Of a stretch of DNA of 64,000 bases, positions 61,787 to 64,000 are shown piece after piece. This DNA comes from CAUTUX01 sp963542015 (GTDB lineage: Bacteria > Bacillota > Clostridia > Christensenellales > CAG-917), in the NCBI GenBank assembly GCA_963542015.1, contig CAUTUX010000002.1, forward strand, positions 1 through 64,000. Direction: 5' to 3'. The translations under genes were made by a program, and so were the position numbers. Position 1 is the first letter of the stretch, and every line of letters starts with the position of its first letter. The notes under the pieces were generated by a model, which ran no database searches, was not told the origin of the DNA, and was given only the letters and a program-made list of their open reading frames with translations.

Positions 61787-62781
61787 TTTTTGCTCTCCTT
61801 TTCTATGTCTACTAATGGCAACATCGATACATCAAATGTTCCATTCTTATTTATTTCTATAATCGTTCCGCCACGCTGGGTTTTCTTTTTTCTAATTCCC
61901 GTATATGCATAATAATCTATACTCATGCCATATGTTAATCTAATTCCTTGATATGTTAATGATAAAGTATTTAAATGGTCATGCCCCATGAACATTCCTT
62001 TACAACTGCCAAACTTCACCATCTCACTAAAAAATGCACAATCTAATGTTTTAGGATACCCAAAATAATTATCTTTCTCTTGAACAAACCCAAAATGATA
62101 TTTTACATCGCTATCTCCTCTATAACATTTCTCCCACGCTTCCTTAAATTCTTTTGGTGGAATATGAAAAAATGCTAATGATGGGACTTGGTCTCCACTA
62201 TAACTAGAAATTGTTTTTTTATACCACTCAATCTGATCCTCTTTTATAACATCAAACCCACTGAAGAAATTCCATGTAATGTATGAGTGTGAATCTAGAA
62301 ACATAAGTAAATATATTAATTTGTCATTTTCATTTCTAACTTCAAAAGAATAATTTCCAACACCACTTATCTCTTTTGCTCCATGCATAAAATAACAGTG
62401 TTTTAATGATTTATAATAATCACCTAATTCTTCTTTTTTATATCGTGAAAAACTCTCAGCATCATGATTTCCAAACACAACTGTCCACGGTATCTCAAAG
62501 GATTCCATCAATTTAGCCAACTTCTTTGTCGTTCTTAAATTATTTGGTGAGGCTCCAAACATTGGCATCGGATAAACCATGTCTCCAGTTATTATGATAA
62601 AATCTGGATTAGCTACCCTTACTACTTTCGTTACTGCATCAAGTGCAAGTTGATCAAGTTTTTTTGTTAAAAGGCTACCACCTAAATGGATATCTGTTAA
62701 TTGCAATATCCTTAATTTATCGCCTTTAAATTTGATTATTCCTTTATTCTCATTTTCAATTTTTGCAACTTCAATACTCAT
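61783..62781 (-). CDS. calcineurin-like metallophosphoesterase
   Basis: A 332-residue protein with all metal-binding blocks of the family in order: L-T-D-I-H-L-G-G, G-D-M-V-Y-P, F-G-N-H-D-A-E, F-H-I-P-P and F-M-G-H-D-H-L. No signal peptide, so cytoplasmic or at the inner face. The substrate is unknown; members of this group act on phosphodiesters or nucleotides. It lies between the MFS gene (3-bp gap) and bioY (4-bp overlap). Confidence 0.9.
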   Translation of the reverse strand: MSIEVAKIENENKGIIKFKGDKLRILQLTDIHLGGSLLTKKLDQLALDAVTKVVRVANPDFIIITGDMVYPMPMFGASPNNLRTTKKLAKLMESFEIPWTVVFGNHDAESFSRYKKEELGDYYKSLKHCYFMHGAKEISGVGNYSFEVRNENDKLIYLLMFLDSHSYITWNFFSGFDVIKEDQIEWYKKTISSYSGDQVPSLAFFHIPPKEFKEAWEKCYRGDSDVKYHFGFVQEKDNYFGYPKTLDCAFFSEMVKFGSCKGMFMGHDHLNTLSLTYQGIRLTYGMSIDYYAYTGIRKKKTQRGGTIIEINKNGTFDVSMLPLVDIEKESKK

Positions 62782-62784
62782 AAA

Positions 62785-64000
62785 TTAACACAATTCTTTT
62801 CTTAATAAATCGCTTTCAACTTGTTCTGCAACTGTTAGTGATTCTTTACCTTCATGTATTGCTTTCTCAACCAGATATTTAATTCTTACAAGTTTCTTAT
62901 CACTTACCTTATACAAGACAGAACATATAAATCCTATAATCAAAAGCACTGCTGCCGATACTGCTATAATTACTCTTATAGCTACAAATACTCCTGCTGG
63001 TTGTTCTTTTACAAAATCATTCGCTGATGTTGATTTGATATATCCAGCAATTTGCAACCCCACTCCAACAATTCCTGCTGCAAGGGCTGCTCCTACTTTT
63101 CTTGTAAAGGTCATTACGCCTGACATGTTTGCTGTTGGTTTCATTCCTAATTTTAAATATGCTATTTCAACAGTGTCTGGGAATATCAACCATGGCATAG
63201 ATTGTGCACCCGCAAAACCTAATCCCATTATCGCAGCAAACAATATAATCAACCAAGGCTGTCCCCAATCCTGCTGATATACTGCCAATAAAATAGCTCC
63301 TATAATATAAAGGGGTAACCCTATTCTATACGCCAATTGTTTTGTTCTCTTTTCTTTTATCAGCATGGCGAATATTATTCCTATCGCCGCCGCAACCATC
63401 ATTGGTGCTATTATCAGACCAGAACTCATGGCGATTACTTTACTTCCTATTTTTAATCCGACATTGTTAATCCCACCAGCTACAAATGTTGAATAATAAA
63501 TAGCCATTCCGCTGATGACATCCATACACATAAATGCAGAAACATACATTCCTAAATGTAGTATATATGATTTAACTTTGAGACCATCAAAATATTCTTT
63601 AATTTTAAATTTATGTTTTTTTACTTTATCAAAAGGTACTCTTTCTTTAACGAGTATACCCGCTATAATCAATGGCAACGCAAATGCGAGTCCAAATCCG
63701 ATAATTATTATCCAATAAAAGTTGCCGTATTTCATATTTCCTTTTTTAACTTTTCCAAAGAAATATGCTGGTATTAAATAAAATACAGCTCCAGCTAATA
63801 AATCAAAAAGCAACTTATATGTATTTGCTTTATTCCGCTCTTTATGATGTGTGGAAATGTCTGCACTCATTGACATATATGGCACTTGTGAAATTGTTGA
63901 TATGGTACAGTACACCAAATAGGCAATTGTCATCCATGCTATTTTGCCAGCATCGCTAAACCCAAGGTTACCAATTGGTGCAAATAAAAATGCCAAACCA
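62785..64000 (-). CDS. MFS transporter, GPH sugar-cation symporter type, partial
   Basis: The frame runs off the window edge, so the N-terminus is missing; the visible 404 residues hold nine or ten membrane segments. V-P-Y-M-S-M-S-A-D-I-S-T-H-H-K-E-R in the first half matches the GPH-family (MelB-like) loop P-Y-x-x-(L/M)-S-A-x-(L/M)-(T/S)-x-x-x-x-(E)-R. The TTG at 63996 is not a convincing start. Likely imports a glycoside with Na+ or H+; the substrate is unknown. It begins an operon with the phosphoesterase, bioY and a CDF-type gene. Confidence 0.85.
   Translation of the reverse strand, partial: GLAFLFAPIGNLGFSDAGKIAWMTIAYLVYCTISTISQVPYMSMSADISTHHKERNKANTYKLLFDLLAGAVFYLIPAYFFGKVKKGNMKYGNFYWIIIIGFGLAFALPLIIAGILVKERVPFDKVKKHKFKIKEYFDGLKVKSYILHLGMYVSAFMCMDVISGMAIYYSTFVAGGINNVGLKIGSKVIAMSSGLIIAPMMVAAAIGIIFAMLIKEKRTKQLAYRIGLPLYIIGAILLAVYQQDWGQPWLIILFAAIMGLGFAGAQSMPWLIFPDTVEIAYLKLGMKPTANMSGVMTFTRKVGAALAAGIVGVGLQIAGYIKSTSANDFVKEQPAGVFVAIRVIIAVSAAVLLIIGFICSVLYKVSDKKLVRIKYLVEKAIHEGKESLTVAEQVESDLLRKELC

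Noticed and set aside
1..64000. tRNA, rRNA, tmRNA, RNase P RNA, CRISPR arrays, insertion sequences
   Set aside because: No T-loop consensus with fitting stems, no conserved rRNA or RNase P segments, no regular repeat-spacer pattern and no transposase were found by reading; a covariance-model run would be needed to exclude divergent RNAs.

Overview
The window is AT-rich (by eye about one third G+C), densely coded and uses the standard bacterial code (TGA acts as a stop). An unbroken S10-spc-alpha ribosomal protein cluster on the minus strand, a zinc-ribbon S14, a KOW protein between map and infA, an rpmE / DUF1385-prmC / prfA block, an ammonia-dependent asparagine synthetase (AsnA), a homologue of Re-citrate synthase and strong GGAGG ribosome binding sites together point to a low-GC Bacillota, most likely class Clostridia. 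I cannot name the genus. No rRNA, tRNA, CRISPR array or intact mobile element was seen.

Layout. 77-1362: two paralogous lipoproteins behind a promoter whose spacer holds nine G; the second gene is frameshifted at an A8 run. 1440-17059: the ribosomal cluster from its promoter to its terminator, 31 genes from rpsJ to rplQ including secY, adk, map, infA and rpoA. 17097-18663: a three-gene HipB/HipS/HipT-type toxin-antitoxin locus with two operators. 18923-23978: an operon of a P-loop protein, thrC, trpS, a DUF5685 protein, a Cys-rich J/TPR-like protein and a membrane protein. 24049-28715: Re-citrate synthase homologue, prfA, a DUF1385-PrmC fusion and rpmE. 28726-31084: a PfoR-like PTS EIIC-type membrane protein and a degenerate M28-peptidase-like membrane protein. 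31162-37817: an operon of two large membrane proteins of equal topology plus an 862-residue lipoprotein, function unknown. 37852-38347: hsp20 under two overlapping CIRCE operators. 38357-38831: a DUF4234-like membrane protein under a second poly-G promoter. 38899-47447: an envelope operon with a GlmU-acetyltransferase/GlmM fusion, galE, an ABC exporter and a beta-helix surface protein. 48162-57189: asnS-asnA-aspS, a DUF5050-like lipoprotein and two O-antigen-ligase-type polymerases. 57384-60186: trxB, a candidate small RNA or attenuator, and gdhA. 60168-64000: MFS transporter (cut by the window edge), metallophosphoesterase, BioY and a CDF-type transporter.

The most unusual items are two promoters of identical design at unrelated membrane or surface-protein genes (TTGACA, 18-bp spacer ending in G9, then the -10 box), which look like phase-variable switches; the fusion of GlmU's acetyltransferase half to GlmM, placed behind a promoter that would give a leaderless mRNA; the tripartite Hip locus; the three-gene surface locus; and the C6-containing candidate small RNA upstream of gdhA. 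Several of these (GlmU/GlmM-GalE-ABC exporter-beta-helix protein, O-antigen-ligase-like genes, variable lipoproteins) suggest an organism that invests heavily in a changing, glycosylated envelope.
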